The notes: generated by a model not told the origin, from the sequence alone. A DNA stretch of 64,000 nucleotides from Zygnema cylindricum (GCA_037447655.1 JBBHKE010002455.1:27252-91251); one strand, 5' to 3'. Shown: positions 42,787 through 55,505, counted from the first letter of the stretch. Numbers and translations are program-made.

Positions 42787-43317
42787 TAATTGTTTGATTA
42801 TGGTAATTTGGATCTTTGAAAAAAAAATGTCAGTCGCAAACATGCTTACACTAATATAGGTCTCCATACAAAATTTGACAAATCGTACACAAATCGTACA
42901 TTCACACGGTCGAAACGCGGCTGTCGGACCAATATGTGCGAGCAGGATTTTTTACGACCTGGTTATTTTTCCTTTTAGAACGCAGCATCAGCGGTTACTA
43001 CAACTAATTAATGTACTTTTTAACTTAAAAAGGTACATTCATGTAGGGTCTGACACTGACCGTACACCACTCTATTTAAGAGACAACGTACTGAAAATAA
43101 CCCTAAATAGAATAAATAAAAAAATAGAATGAACTACGCTATTGGAGAATAAAAAAAAAAAAGCTGGACGGAATTAGTGTACACGACGCTAATAACGATT
43201 GGCGGTGTACAGGTTAAGCGTCTCAAGAGAAAATTAAGCGTTTTCTGTTACGTTTTCGTAAAAGTTAACTTTATAGGACAGCAATACACTTTGAAACATG
43301 GTCCGATGAGAAAATAA

Positions 43318-44203
43318 TAGTGTTGTGTATCGGTAAGCATTTACCGATAACCGATATGGACCTTTTTTTCGGGTTCCCGATAATCGACATACTGGTTCGA
43401 TATATCGCTATCGGTCTTATCGCCGATAATTAACCGATAATATCGTTACTTATCGGTGATAACACCGATAACGATAACTATGGGCGACAAATGTACGGTC
43501 CGTACAGATAAATGTACGGCATGTACACTCAGTTGTACGTCTTATTCCCCGGAGGCGCAGAAAGTAGAGTAGCCGCCATGACGTCTGTACGGTTTTGGTA
43601 CGGATCCAATATAAACGATGTACCTTTCACATCCGACGCCATGGCTTTGTCCCTTTATTCCTTGGGATCCACTGGACACCTGCCACGTGTTAATCTGTCA
43701 GCTTTTTTGGCGTAAGCTGCCAAAAGAGCCATTCCGGGATGCCAGCGCTCACGCTGGCCGTCCGCTCGTACTTTTTAATTCCAAGTCGTCCGTTCGATTC
43801 CGGCGGCGCGCAACTATTATTTTGCGTCCGTTGTACTGTGTGTCCGCCGTCCTTTTTCCGTTCCATGTTCACCAGTTTGTCTGTAATCTTCGGACGTCGC
43901 CGTAAAAATATTTTGTTCAGTTAACCGGCCAACATTTTCTGTGCTGCGTTGTCCGTAATAATTTTCAGTTAAATAGTTACGGAACAGATTCATATAAGTG
44001 GCATGCCACGCTATATAATGAAAATAGTATAATACAGTATTTAATAAGGTAATATAGTATGCGTACTATATATTTTTATAGTTATCGCGGATATGGAATT
44101 TGTTGGTCTCGGACCTGTATATCGGTACCTCTGACCGTTTGATAACCGATAACTATCGGTATCGGTGTTATCGCGATAAGTTTTTTACCGATACACAACA
44201 CTA
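43318..44203 (+). mobile_element. Family B hAT-like element, copy with conserved segment
   Basis: TIRs TAGTGTTGTGTATCGGTAAG and TTACCGATACACAACACTA. Flanks are GAAAATAA (43310-43317) and GAAAATAT (44204-44211). The minus-strand peptide block GMALLAAYAKKADRLTRGR is present but followed by an in-frame stop (DPKE*), so this copy is degraded. Confidence 0.85.
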
Positions 44204-44211
44204 GAAAATAT

Positions 44212-45118
44212 CCTTTACGTTTTGCATTCACCGAACGATAACCCTTGCAGAGATCTGACATCTGTCAGTGAAACCGTTAGAGCAAGGAGCGCCAAAACGG
44301 ATGACGATTGGTTACTTGAGATTCTCGGTTACTTTTGACTGAAAAGCGGTACGAAATTTCCGACACACTGCAGTACCTTTCACTTAAACAGAATTAACGT
44401 TGTAAGACAATTGGCTAAGAGGCTATGTCATGTTAGCGACAACTTCTGTGATAGTGTGATCCGAGCATGAGTTTGGCATTTTTGTTTTCAAATCCATGAT
44501 ATTTTGATTTTAACTTCATGCCAGCGCGACATGACGTACAGAAGGCGCATATTTTGCGCACACCTTTTTTTGTCCCTCAATTTTTTTTCGTGTGAACGTG
44601 GACATGCCGTTCCGAGATAAGCGTGCGATTTCAAGGACAATTCGTGCCTCACTGACGACAAGTGGCAGCATTTATGACTCGACGGCAGCATTCATTTTCA
44701 AATTTCTATTGTCGGCAAACAATTGCGTATGACGCTGTACATCTATTAGGCGGTCCCAAAAAAAGTACTGACGCGTTTGACGCGTTTTGCGCGTTTGTTC
44801 GAATGTGCATTTGATATCTTGCAGAATCCTCCAACATAAGCAGCTTTTTGCTTAAGTGCTCTATTTTATTGGTACCACGTTGGCTTGTTTAAAGACGATA
44901 ACCCTGGCAATCGGTTGTTATAACATCATCTATGAAACGCGACCAACTTTAGGAACGCGTGGATGGTTAACATGTCACGTGTTTTCGACAACGGCCAATG
45001 ATAATCTTACAACGACGCCTGATCAACTTTCGTTGCTGAATTACCTCCTATTAGAATTAACATGTATCCTAAAAGTGGTTTTTTCTCGTTTTATGTTCAA
45101 TTAGAATTAACAGTGATA
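44212..45118. other. Intergenic, no gene seen
   Basis: Sequence between two family B elements. The frames at 44488-44691 and 44856-45104 have no recognisable features. Confidence 0.35.
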
Positions 45119-45126
45119 CTAAAAAG

Positions 45127-46020
45127 TAGTGTTGTGTATCGGTAAAAAACTTATCGGGATAACACCGATACCGATAGTTATCGGTTATTGAACGGTCAGA
45201 GGTTCCGATATATCGGTCTGGGACCAACAAATTCCATATCGGCGATAACTTAAAAAAAATACAGTATGCATACAATAGTACTTTATAACATACTGTATTA
45301 TTTTATTGACTTTATATAGCGTGGCATTCCAAGTATAGAAATCTGTTCCGTTACAGTTAAGTGCAATTTATTACGGTAAACGCGACACATAAACGTTGGC
45401 CGGTTAACTGAACAAAAAATTTATGGCGACGTACGAAAATTTACTAAAAAACTGGTGAACATGGAACTGGAAAAGGACGGCGGACACAAAAGTACAACGG
45501 ACGCAAAATAACATTATGCGGGCCGCCGGAATCGAACGGACGATTTGGAATGAGAAAACAGGAACGGACGGGCCTGCGTGAGCGCCGGCATCTCGGAATG
45601 GCTCTTTTGGCAGCTTGTGCCAAAAAAGCCGACAGATTGACACGTGGCAGGTCCCTAGTGGATCTCAAGGAATTAAGGGACAAAGCCATGGCGTCGAATG
45701 TGAAAGGTACATCGCTTTTACAGGATCCGTATCAAAATCGTACATATTTCATGGCGGCTACGGTACTTTCTATGCTTGTACACGTCCGGAGAATATGACG
45801 TACAGTAGAGTGTACAGACCGTACATTTATCTGTACGGTCCGTACAGTCATCGCCGATAACTATCGTTATCGGCATTATCGCCGATAAGTACCCGATATT
45901 ATCGGCTACATATCGGCGATAAGACCGATGTCGATATATCGTACCAATATATCGATTATCGGATACCCGAAAAAAGGCCCATATCGGTTATCGGCAAATC
46001 CTTACCGATACACAACACTA
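45127..46020 (-). mobile_element. Family B hAT-like element with perfect 8-bp TSD
   Basis: TIRs TAGTGTTGTGTATCGGTAAA and CCTTACCGATACACAACACTA (the last 19 match the family end). TSD CTAAAAAG is identical at 45119-45126 and 46021-46028, which establishes the superfamily-type TSD. It is inverted relative to the copies at 40.5 and 43.3 kb. The plus strand carries the best-preserved coding-like segment (45550-45798). Confidence 0.9.
45550..45798 (+). other. Conserved coding-like segment inside a family B element
   Basis: An 82-codon open frame: LRERRHLGMALLAACAKKAD, RLTRGRSLVDLKELRDKAMA, then SNVKGTSLLQDP. The central 50 residues also occur in the elements at 40507 (40743-40890, minus) and 43318 (minus, with a stop). 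I do not recognise it as a transposase. It may be a captured host exon or simply conserved element sequence. Confidence 0.45.
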
Positions 46021-46028
46021 CTAAAAAG

Positions 46029-46830
46029 AGGTTTGTTTGATGTTTGCTCTAAGTAAACACATCCTTATTAGACTTATGACCCAATATTACAATGCATTAA
46101 TTCTAATAAAGCATCCCACGCGGCACCTTATTAAAGTTAAGGGTCCTTATTTAACGTCACTTAACGTTCGTTCACCACGCGTACGACAAGGAAATTAAAA
46201 ACAATCACAGAGTTCATTGTACGTTATGTGAAACGAAACGTAAACATACAATACCTACCGTTATAGTTTCATTGATTGTACAAAACTTATTTGAACTGAA
46301 TAAACATTTTAAAATTGTACGGTTACGTTGCATTATAACGTAACTGAGTTTAACAACCAGATGCATGGAATCGACTGTATGACGTGACAATGTACGTTTC
46401 TCCTTATGCTGTCCTCGCACCTTTTTTACTGTTATCAATTCACCGCGTGCGATACATTCGCTTATTTGAATCATGAATGAACATAAATGGAAGTACATAA
46501 ACCCGTACTTTTCGACGGTTTTTATCCTTACCTATTTTAGCGTATAATTATGAACGGCGTAATTATTGTATATCCGCAAACCCAAAATAGAATTATGGAT
46601 ATTTACAATAGAAGGCCTCGACGTCGTACGGAATGTCATAATTTGTACTTCCACCTATTTCAACGTATATATAATGACGGCGGACTATGTAGACCTAAAT
46701 CAGCGCGTTATGGAGAAATTACAATTTAACATTTTTTTGAAAATGGGATTAATACACAAATTAGAATCCATGACACTAATTCTTTATTCACACTAATAAT
46801 TTCTATGCGGTAATAACGATTCACGGTGTA
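46029..46830. other. Intergenic; right end of a family D element at 46810-46830
   Basis: TAATAACGATTCACGGTGTA closes at 46830 but no matching left end is clear. No gene is seen. Confidence 0.4.
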
Positions 46831-46833
46831 CTC

Positions 46834-47035
46834 TACACCGTAAGTTTTTTTAGCGTATACGAATAATTAGCGTGGTTTACGCTAATTGGGAATTTGAAAA
46901 TTTTGGAAGAAATCGTCTATTCTAATTAGGAGTTTGGGTTATTTTTAAATAGTGTGGATAATTCTATTTGAGAATGAAAAAAAAAAAAGCGGGACGGAAT
47001 TAGCGTCCACAACGCTAATAACGATTGGCGGTGTA
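46834..47035. mobile_element. Family D MITE, internally deleted
   Basis: Left end TACACCGTAAGTTTTTTTAG, right end TAATAACGATTGGCGGTGTA. About 200 bp, with the long-form interior mostly missing. Confidence 0.65.
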
Positions 47036-47695
47036 CTGTACCTGGCAAGTTACTGTTTTAATCATTTCTGTTGTTGTTATTTTTCTTCTTTCCCCAACGT
47101 CGAGTAAAACTGTTCAAACCTTTGAGGTATAATTTTAAAGTTTGTGCTTTCTTTCGAATACATGATTTTAAGGTATGCCTGCGGTAAACAGTTTGCACAA
47201 CTGCAAAAGATAAAATTATATATATATATATAATTTTTGTAAGGTTTTAACGTTTTAATTTATATTTCACATCTTTGGACCAAAAAAATGGATTTAAAAT
47301 TTTCAGAAACTACAGTCCATGTACTTCGTGTGCACCGTACACTCGGACACGTACAGTTAATTTTTACTTCAAAAGTACATGTGGTCTTGTCCTTTATTGA
47401 ATAGTTCACACTTGCAGGAAAATACGGAGACTTTTAAACTCGTGTGGACTGTGGAGTTTAAGCTTCAGAAGTTGAGAAAGTATTTTAACACGTGTCAAAT
47501 CTGGGTCTCAACATCAAACCCAAAAGTCCAAAACAGTAACAAAGCTCTGCCAGCACTGTTGGCGTACTTGTTAATTATATTTTCAGATGTTTGGGGCTCC
47601 GACGCGTTTTCCGTACGCTATAAGTTTAAGGGCCTCACCGAAAAAGCTGATAAAATTTGGTTACGATTTCCTTCAATTTAAGGTATACGACAAGT
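47036..47695. other. Intergenic, no gene seen
   Basis: Includes a short TA run near 47218-47231. The frame 47379-47681 (100 codons) has no recognisable domain. Confidence 0.35.
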
Positions 47696-48580
47696 TACAC
47701 CGCCAATCCCTATTAGCGTAATGTCTACTACAGTAATTCCGTCCCACTTTTCTTTTTACAAATTCTCAAATAGCATAACTTATTCTGTTTTTTTCTTTAC
47801 GCCATTTGGGGTTTTTTTCATAGTTCAAAAGTAGGCGTTTTTATGGTAGGCCTTTGGTCGGCGCCTGTGGCTTAAGTTGTGTTATGGGATTTTCATGTGA
47901 TCTTCTTAGATCGCTACTTTGATCAGCGACCGTCCGATCGTCCGAATCTGACGGTGTAAATAAAAAAAATTGGTCCGAATGTTTTAATTGGTCCAGTTTT
48001 TTGTCCGAATGTTTAAATTGGTCCGAATACGTCCGAATACAATAAAGGTCTTAAGGTCATATTGTATGTTTTGCATCCAATAGGCATATTGTATGGGCCT
48101 ACTTTCATCTACTTTTTAACTATGGTTTTTTTCCAACTACCGTACAAAACGAAAGTAAGTTGTCTTTTAAATAGTGCGGTGTACAGTCAGTGTCATACCG
48201 TACACAGTCGTACATTTTTAAGTGAAAAAAATATAATTAATGGGTTTTACTAACCGCGGACGCATGAGAATATGCGCTTTAAAAAGGGGATGAAATCGAG
48301 CTGTCATATATCACGTTCGCACATATTCGTCCAACAACCACGTTTCGACTGTGTGAACGTACGATTTGTGTACGATTTTGTCATATTTTGTACAAGTACA
48401 TGTATTAGTGTAAGCATGTTAGCAGCCGACATTTTTTTTTTCAAAGACCTAAATTAGCATTAGTAAACAACTAGAATGTATGTTTTTTTTCAAAATTTTC
48501 AAATTCCTAATTAGCGTAAATCACTGTAATTATTCCTATACGCTAAAAAAAACTGTACGCTAATAGCAATTGGCGGTGTA
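47696..48580. mobile_element. Family D MITE interrupted by a family A MITE
   Basis: Left end TACACCGCCAATCCCTATTA, right end TAATAGCAATTGGCGGTGTA. The family A element at 47819-48124 lies inside, so it inserted later. Confidence 0.85.
47819..48124 (-). mobile_element. Family A hAT-like MITE nested in family D
   Basis: Ends CATAGTTCAAAAGTAGGCG and CTACTTTTTAACTATG. TSD GTTTTTTT at 47811-47818 and 48125-48132. 306 bp. Confidence 0.9.
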
Positions 48581-50611
48581 GCATATTTAAAACATGTTAC
48601 GAATAGAGATTTCCCCTTATTAAACTGATTGAAGCGGGTCAATTTACGGACCTTCAAGAAATGTTATTTTAACCCAAAATAGTAAATTCACATTTGTGTT
48701 AATAAAACTTGTAGTTCAATAAAATGGCCTTTCGCTCTTGCTCCATACAAAATCAACAAGTTGCTCAAGACGAACCAAAGTTGCCCAATGATATCTTTTT
48801 ATTAATTTGATTATGGAAATAACACTACTAAATCACTAACTTTAATTAGGGACAAACGCTAATGTTTATAACATTTAAAAGAATAATCAAGTACTAAAGC
48901 ATACAATTTTTTTTAGGATAACACACTAACTGATATAGTGTTTAGAATAACACACTAACTATAATGATTGTGGTTGGTGTAGCAGTAATCATTATACCAC
49001 AGTTGACAGTCTTGTTTATGCTTGTAGTTACAATTAGGTTATTAATACCCACTGTTATATTCCAACACGTACACGAATAACATTCCAATAGGAAAAAAAC
49101 AGAAATTGATATAAATTGGGACAAAACTTTTATTTTGATAAGGTTTTATGCTTTTTTTTACGTACCGAAATGATTTATTGATCAACATTAAATTCACAAC
49201 ATCGAAACCGGATCACCACGTTGAATTAAACGGGTATTGAGACTTCGTATCTAAACCGACACGTGACATTGGCATTGCCACATCGCATCACGAAAAACAT
49301 TAAATGTCTTATCGATTTCCACCATTTTTTTGTTTTTTATTTTTTTTCTCGTTAATTTTTCACTATGAAAATATTTGTTTGTTCAATAACAGAAGTCATT
49401 GTCAATCGTATTATCTTCGCGGTGAAATGGTTGTAGTCTGTCTTTTTGAAGGCGTATTTAGTCTTCTCATTAAAGCATGAGGGCGTACCATTATGGTTCT
49501 TGATGCAAAAAGTTAACGGATCTTCAAACACCATGATTCCTCTCGGATAAAAAAGTGTAGTTTTCATTTTGGTTTTTTAGGGTAGAGCTATCAGGCTTTT
49601 ACACAAAAGGAATGGAAAAGTTTGCACTAATTAAAATTGAGGGGGCGCAGGGCATCAATAGAAAATGTTGTCGAGGTTCTTACTTATTTAAAGTTATCAC
49701 AACACCACCTTACATAGAGGGGAAAGTAGTTGAGATCATAGTTAGAAACGAGTAATTTATTAAACGTGAGAAGAATATAATCCTATCAAACATATAGAAT
49801 TATTGTGTAACAAGGAGTAGTACGATATTGACACCTTTACAAGGTTGCCTTTGACATTTAAATGTCTTTTCTACGTCGCTCAAATCGGATTTATTAACGG
49901 ATTAGTTGTTTTGAAGCTATTGGGTCGCTCTCAAGCTGTGCAGTTGTTTTAAATGTCGAGTTCCGGATTTCGGAAGTTCTTATGCACTCAAAGTCATTTT
50001 AATTAAGCGCGCTAAATCTTGTTCGCGCATTTGAGGTCCATGAGAGTATCTGTTTGGTCTTTCATGTAATCCCTATTATACTGCTAAAATGGGGTAAAGA
50101 ATAAAACAAGAACCTCCCAGTTAATTAGGATTTGTATCCTGATTCCGACGCTGTGCGTTTCAGCCTCTATTTTAACTTTTGCAGAATTAAACCACGAATT
50201 TTTAGGCAAAGCACGAATTTAGCTTATCTTACTATTTTAAGCTGCATAGATATTCTTTTCATAAAAGCAGCGTTTTAGGGTTGAGACTTCACAAACAAAC
50301 AAAACAGATTATAACAAAGATTGTCCAACAGTTAGTGGCCATTTGTATCGAAATCCCGTTGTTAGAGAAAAAACAAAAAAATGACCAATAAAGTCCGTTA
50401 TGGCTATAATCAATGCAATCCGACAGACTTAAGGGCTCCTCCGTACAATGACGATTTTACCCCAAGAAAACAAAGACCACAACTGAAAATTCTATTATCG
50501 TTGCCCGTAGGCACACCTAAGCATGAATACGCCGCTGTTTTGAATTTTTGTCGACTTTTCTAAAGGGCGGTACTGTACTGTAATCCATCGCTTGCCTAAT
50601 AGGTTAGAGGT
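48581..50611. other. 2 kb of AT-rich intergenic sequence
   Basis: Contains a 14-base direct repeat ATAACACACTAACT near 48918 and 48948. Short frames only; nothing recognised. Confidence 0.4.
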
Positions 50612-50619
50612 GTTTGGGA

Positions 50620-50924
50620 CATAGTTCAAAAGTAGGCCTTTTTTAGTAGGCCTTTGGTCGGCGCCTTTAGCGTAAGTTGCGTTATGGGTTTTTCATGTGA
50701 TCTTCTTAGATCGCTACTTTGATCAGCGACCGTCCGATCGTCCAAATCTGATGGTGTATATAAAGGCTTTTGATCCGAATGTTTTAATTGGTCCAATTTT
50801 TTGTCCGGATGTTTTAATTGGTTCAATTTGGTCGGAATACAATATGGGTCTTAAGGTCATATTGTATGTTTTGCATACAATAGGCATATTGTATGGGCCT
50901 ACTTTCACCTACTTTTGAACTATG
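50620..50924 (-). mobile_element. Family A hAT-like MITE, 305 bp, perfect TSD
   Basis: Ends CATAGTTCAAAAGTAGG and CCTACTTTTGAACTATG. TSD GTTTGGGA at 50612-50619 and 50925-50932. The compact form of the family. Confidence 0.92.
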
Positions 50925-50932
50925 GTTTGGGA

Positions 50933-51947
50933 TGCTTTCGTAAGAATTGTACGTACGTCAGCGTAACAGAATAAAATCTGTTAGCCATTGACTACAGTAC
51001 CGCTACAGTAGAAAGACGCGTTCTTGTCCTGCGTCACCATCAGTAAGTATGACGTCATAACAGGCGCTGGAAAATACAGACCTTTTTTGTCTGGGAAAAT
51101 CTCCCAAATTAGGTGAGTAAAATCGCCTTCATTCGACCACTTAAAAACGTTTCTTTAACTTTTCACGGGCAACTTTCGTTTTCCAAAGCTCTAGTTTAGC
51201 CCGCAAATTACACGCGTAAAAAAATAAGAGGCCCAACCGATTTCCGGCGGCTATCTCAACTATGGGGGTTCTAGTTTGCCAGGTCATTGCACGCTGCAAA
51301 TCGCCTTGTGAAAAAAGCCACTTCGGGGCCAATGGGCCGAAGACCTAAAGCACAGTTAAATTGTTTGGATTCTTGTCGGTACTGGGTGAAGCTTATCTGG
51401 GGTAGGACCTGAAAAAAACAGACTGGGTAACATCTCACTCCACAAAATGCTCCCAGCCGTTGGATATGTTCAATTTGCCGATTCCAATTCAGAACATTCG
51501 TATGCGTTTGTCCCCTTGCATTACGACAACGTAGTCCGTCCTGCAATTTTACTATTGAAGTACAGGCCTACAGCGCGTCAGAGGTGGCTGATTGTAAAAC
51601 GACAAATATAGTACAAGATAGGCGTTAGGCATATTGCCGGTGCATTTAATAACGAAGTACAAGCCGCGTGTGAATCGTTCAAATTGCCAGCTGCACATTT
51701 AGGATAGGTCACGGAGGAGAGCGAGGAAAATGCGCTTTTTGACGCGTAGCGGAAATATCCATTTTATGCGTCGATATCGTAACGCCGCTTGTTCACACGT
51801 ATCCTCTAAAACTTCTCCCGCCAAATTGCCCGGGCGGGCACCAGGAAAACAACTGTGACAAACGTTGATTTCAGGCTTTCGACAGAAGTTCCCGCTTTTG
51901 TCATTTAGTGCCAAACTCCGCTAATAATTTGTAACGGCAAGCAACCC
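50933..51947. other. Intergenic, relatively GC-rich, no gene confirmed
   Basis: Several antisense frames (51141-51332, 51271-51546, 51699-51914) with balanced composition but no recognisable motif or joinable splice sites. It could be decayed transposon or gene sequence. Confidence 0.3.
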
Positions 51948-51955
51948 GTTTAAAG

Positions 51956-52292
51956 CATAGTTCAAAAGTAGGTGAAAGAACACCCATACAATATGCCTAT
52001 TGTACCCAAAAAATACAATATACCCTTAAGACCCATATTGTATTGGCCGCAAAATGATATGAAATAGTAACAGGGTTGAGTTGCACATGGATCGATAGAG
52101 AATTAAACGTCATGTCTAAATTTTAGTGTTGGGTATCGAGGACCTATTGCCGATATTCGATATTATCGAATTTTAGCTACCCGATAATCGATATATCGAG
52201 ACCATGTATGGAGAAGCTAAATATCCAGATTTTTTTTTTTCCGGATTTTTTTTTTTTCAAAAGCCCCCCACCCCCGGTGGCGGGCGCTCAGT

Positions 52293-52329
<37 letters not shown>

Positions 52330-52827
52330 CCGTACCATTTTTCGTACGGTTAACCGTACTTTGCCTGTACGGTACCTGCACGGTATATGTACGGACACCT
52401 ATTTTTTGCGATATATATCGCGATAATTTATGTTGGTCGCGGTACGATATATCGAGGACTTTCCTCGATCGATATTCGATATATCGAATATCGAAATTAT
52501 CGCGATATGAAACTACTCGATACCCAACACTACTGAATTTGAAACAAAAACGGACAAAAAAACTTTTTTTGTGAGTTTAGAGCGACTTTTTATTTAAACC
52601 GTCAGATTCGGACGATCGGACGGTCGCTGATCAAAGTAGCGATCTAAGAAGATCACATGAAAAGCCTATAACACAACTTACGATAGGACTATCGTCAGAT
52701 TTGGACGATCGGACGGTCGCTGATCAAAGCAGCGACTCAAGACGATAACATGAAAAGCACATAACACAACTTACGATGAAGGCGCCGACAAAAGACCTAC
52801 AATAGAAACGCCTACTTTTGAACTATG
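51956..52827 (+). mobile_element. Family A MITE interrupted by family B
   Basis: Ends CATAGTTCAAAAGTAGGTG and CTACTTTTGAACTATG. TSD GTTTAAAG at 51948-51955 and 52828-52835. Family B at 52124-52532 is nested inside. The GGACGGTCGCT block is duplicated (52620 and 52710). Confidence 0.92.
52124..52532. mobile_element. Family B-like element nested in family A, with 36-base poly-G
   Basis: Ends TAGTGTTGGGTATCGAGGAC and CTCGATACCCAACACTA. Flanks are CTAAATTT (52116-52123) and CTGAATTT (52533-52540). It contains a G run at 52293-52328. The terminal GGGTATCGAG variant marks a separate subfamily lacking the coding-like segment. Confidence 0.85.
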
Positions 52828-53006
52828 GTTTAAAGTGTCACGTGTAGTAACGGCGATCAAGACATAATTCAATTGGCCGAGTTATTTAACGGGAGGACAC
52901 ATGCCGTTTACCTTTAGACACGTGGCTTAGAGCTATGCGAGTTTCGGATCTCCGCAAGGTCGATGTCCTAATTCTGAGACCAATGTGATGACGAGCGTAC
53001 AAATAG

Positions 53007-53548
53007 TACACCGTGAATCGTTATTAGTGTCAATAACTCTAATTTGGATTCTTAAAATTTTGTTCTTTTTTCAAATAGGATACATGGTTTTATTTTTTCC
53101 TTGACGTTAAAAAAGATACCGTACAAAATAGTGTAAAGCCCGAAAGTAAAATAAAATATAGATAGTGTGGTGTAAAGTTGATGTCAGACCGTACATAAAT
53201 GTACCTTTTCAAGTGAAAATTTACAATAAATTAATTAAATCAAACGCACACGCATAAGAACGTGCGCTAAAAAAAACGGGGTTAGTCTGACACGTACATT
53301 AGTGTGGCATGAACGGATATTTTTAATTCGCGACGGCGTACGATTTCTAATGTTTTGTACGGGTACATATATTAATGTATATAATCGTACAGAGAATATT
53401 CCATTTTTGCTGTTCCCAAATTGGCATTAACGCCGAAATTAGAATAAACCTTATTTAAAAAAAAAATCAAATTTTTAATTAGCATCAAGAACGGTAATTT
53501 TTTTTCAACACTATTTAAACTTTGACACTAATAACTATTCGCGGTGTA
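53007..53548. mobile_element. Family D MITE (long form)
   Basis: Ends TACACCGTGAATCGTTATTA and TAATAACTATTCGCGGTGTA. The interior aligns with 41493-42035. Confidence 0.85.
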
Positions 53549-53936
53549 CAGTTGCACACTATTAAGAACTCGCCTCTTGGTGAGGACCATCAAAACATAG
53601 TAGATGGCCGGGAGAACAAATAAAGGTATAAAACGATTTTTTATTTTTTTTGTGGATGCTGTAACCGTTTCTAAACAGGTTTTGGAAATTTCCTTTTTCA
53701 CTCTTTGGTTATACCTTTGCCCAAACCTTTTACGTTTGTGATATTCGTACGTGGCCTAAAAACTTGTATTTTTTTGAAGGCGCGGGTATCCGTGCTCCTT
53801 GCTTGTCACACTATTTAAAACTCGAGTATTATCCATACGTAGTTTGTGTCCATAGTGATCCCCACTATTTATGAACCGACTACTCCTTTTTCATGGGCAT
53901 TGTCATTGGTGAGAATGTTTCATATTTTGTCCTAGT
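53549..53936. other. Intergenic, no gene seen
   Basis: Nothing recognised between the MITE and the foldback element. Confidence 0.35.
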
Positions 53937-55240
53937 TGTCCAATTCGTACGAATTTTGACTTTTTTACATTTTTGTACGTAGTATTCGTTACTTTCGTAT
54001 CGCTCTTTGGTTTTCACCGTACGATGTACGAACAAGTACGAAAATCATCCCCTTAACCCTAAAAAATCCTTAGAAAATCATAGAACGTACGATAAACATA
54101 CGGAAATGTACGACATTGTACGAAAGGTGCACCCTAAGCAACCTAAGAGTACGGATAATGCAAGGCAGTTGTACTGTAATCTACCGGAATGTACGAAATG
54201 CACGGGAAGTACCCTAAACACCCTAAATTGCAACCCCAAGAGTAATGAAATATACGGACGTTGTACGTATATGTACAAAAGTTGTAAGTCCATATAATTG
54301 AAATACACGAAAAACGTAAAAAAATGTACCCTAAAACACTAAAAATAGTAACCGTTAAAAGTACGAAAAAATACGGACATTGTACGTAAATGTACGAATA
54401 AAAGCTTGTTGTTTAACATAAATATACGAGAATGCACGAGAATGTATCCTAAAATTCCTCAACCCCTCTTTAATAACCCTAAAAGTATTGAAATGTACGA
54501 TAACAGTACGCAAATAAACGAAAAATCATAGATGTCCTATGCGTATAAAACGCACGGAGTAAACTAACGATTACTACGTAGAGTGGGTATAAAACAATTT
54601 CAAAATTTATAAAATTCGTGCTAAAAGCAGTACCTTACTTAGCTTTCGTACAGTTTTTGTACAATTTCGTACAACCGCCGTATATGTCGTTACATTTTAG
54701 GGTTATTTAAGGGTTTAGGGGATTTTATGATTTTCATAGTAGATTTTATTACACTCCGTATAGTTAACTACAGTTGTTTTAGGTTTTTCATTCATTTACG
54801 TACAGTATCTGTATTTATCCGTACTTTTTACAGTCATTACAACTAGGGTATGTTGCCGTACATTTCCGTATTATTTATCACAGATGCGTTACATTGTAGT
54901 AAAACTATAAGCATAGCCGTACGTTATCGTACATTTGAGGGTTATCTAAGCGGGGATTTTAGGGTTTTTAGGGTACATTCTCATGCGTTCCCTTATATTT
55001 TGTACAAGTCTTAGATTTTTTGTACTTTTTCAATTATCAGGGTACGGTTTCCGTATAGGCTCGTACATTTACGTATATTGTCCGTACCATTTCAGAATTT
55101 ATAAGGATTTTTAAGGTCACGCTTTTGTATATTTTCGTACAATCCTTACAATATATAAGTACGAAATTTGCGAAAAATTACGAAACAAGCGAATACTACG
55201 TAGTTTTCGGAGAAAAAACAAAATCCGTACGAATTGGACA
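53937..55240. mobile_element. Large GTAC-rich foldback element
   Basis: The outer arms TGTCCAATTCGTACGAATTT (53937) and AAATCCGTACGAATTGGACA (ending 55240) are inverted, followed inward by TACGTAGTATTCG / CGAATACTACGTA and by AATAACCCT / AGGGTTAT blocks. The axis is near 54590. The whole element is saturated with GTACG and TACGAA motifs. No coding or clear TSD. Confidence 0.7.
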
Positions 55241-55409
55241 TCTATGCGAAAAAGTACGGGTCCGTATTCTGGTACGCATTTTTATTTCATTTTCATCATC
55301 TTTAAATGCGTATCGTGCGTAGCATTCGCGCGTTCGTTTCGTGCGTATGGTGCGCACGGGACATCTATGGATTTTGTTTTCACCATCATTCCCTTCATTA
55401 CGACTTACG

Positions 55410-55505
55410 GTCATTTTGTCCGTTCCGACGTAGGGTCATTTTGTCCCTTTTGTCATAGGGCCATTTTGTCCGTTCCGGTGTAGGGTAAATTTGTCCGTTC
55501 TAGGG
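55410..55505. repeat. Tandem repeat, four units of about 25 bp
   Basis: CATTTTGTCCGTTCCGACG-TAGGG and variants repeat four times. Confidence 0.85.

Larger units (their letters stand above)
42034..43209. mobile_element. Family D MITE interrupted by a PIF/Harbinger-like element
   Basis: Ends TACACCACCAATCGCTATTG and TAATAACGATTGGCGGTGTA. Without 42144-42789 it aligns with the element at 24464-25006. Confidence 0.85.

Noticed and set aside
43780-43815. tRNA T-arm-like sequence CCGTTCGATTCCGGCGG
   Set aside because: Isolated B-box-like motif inside family B copies, without an A box at the right distance.
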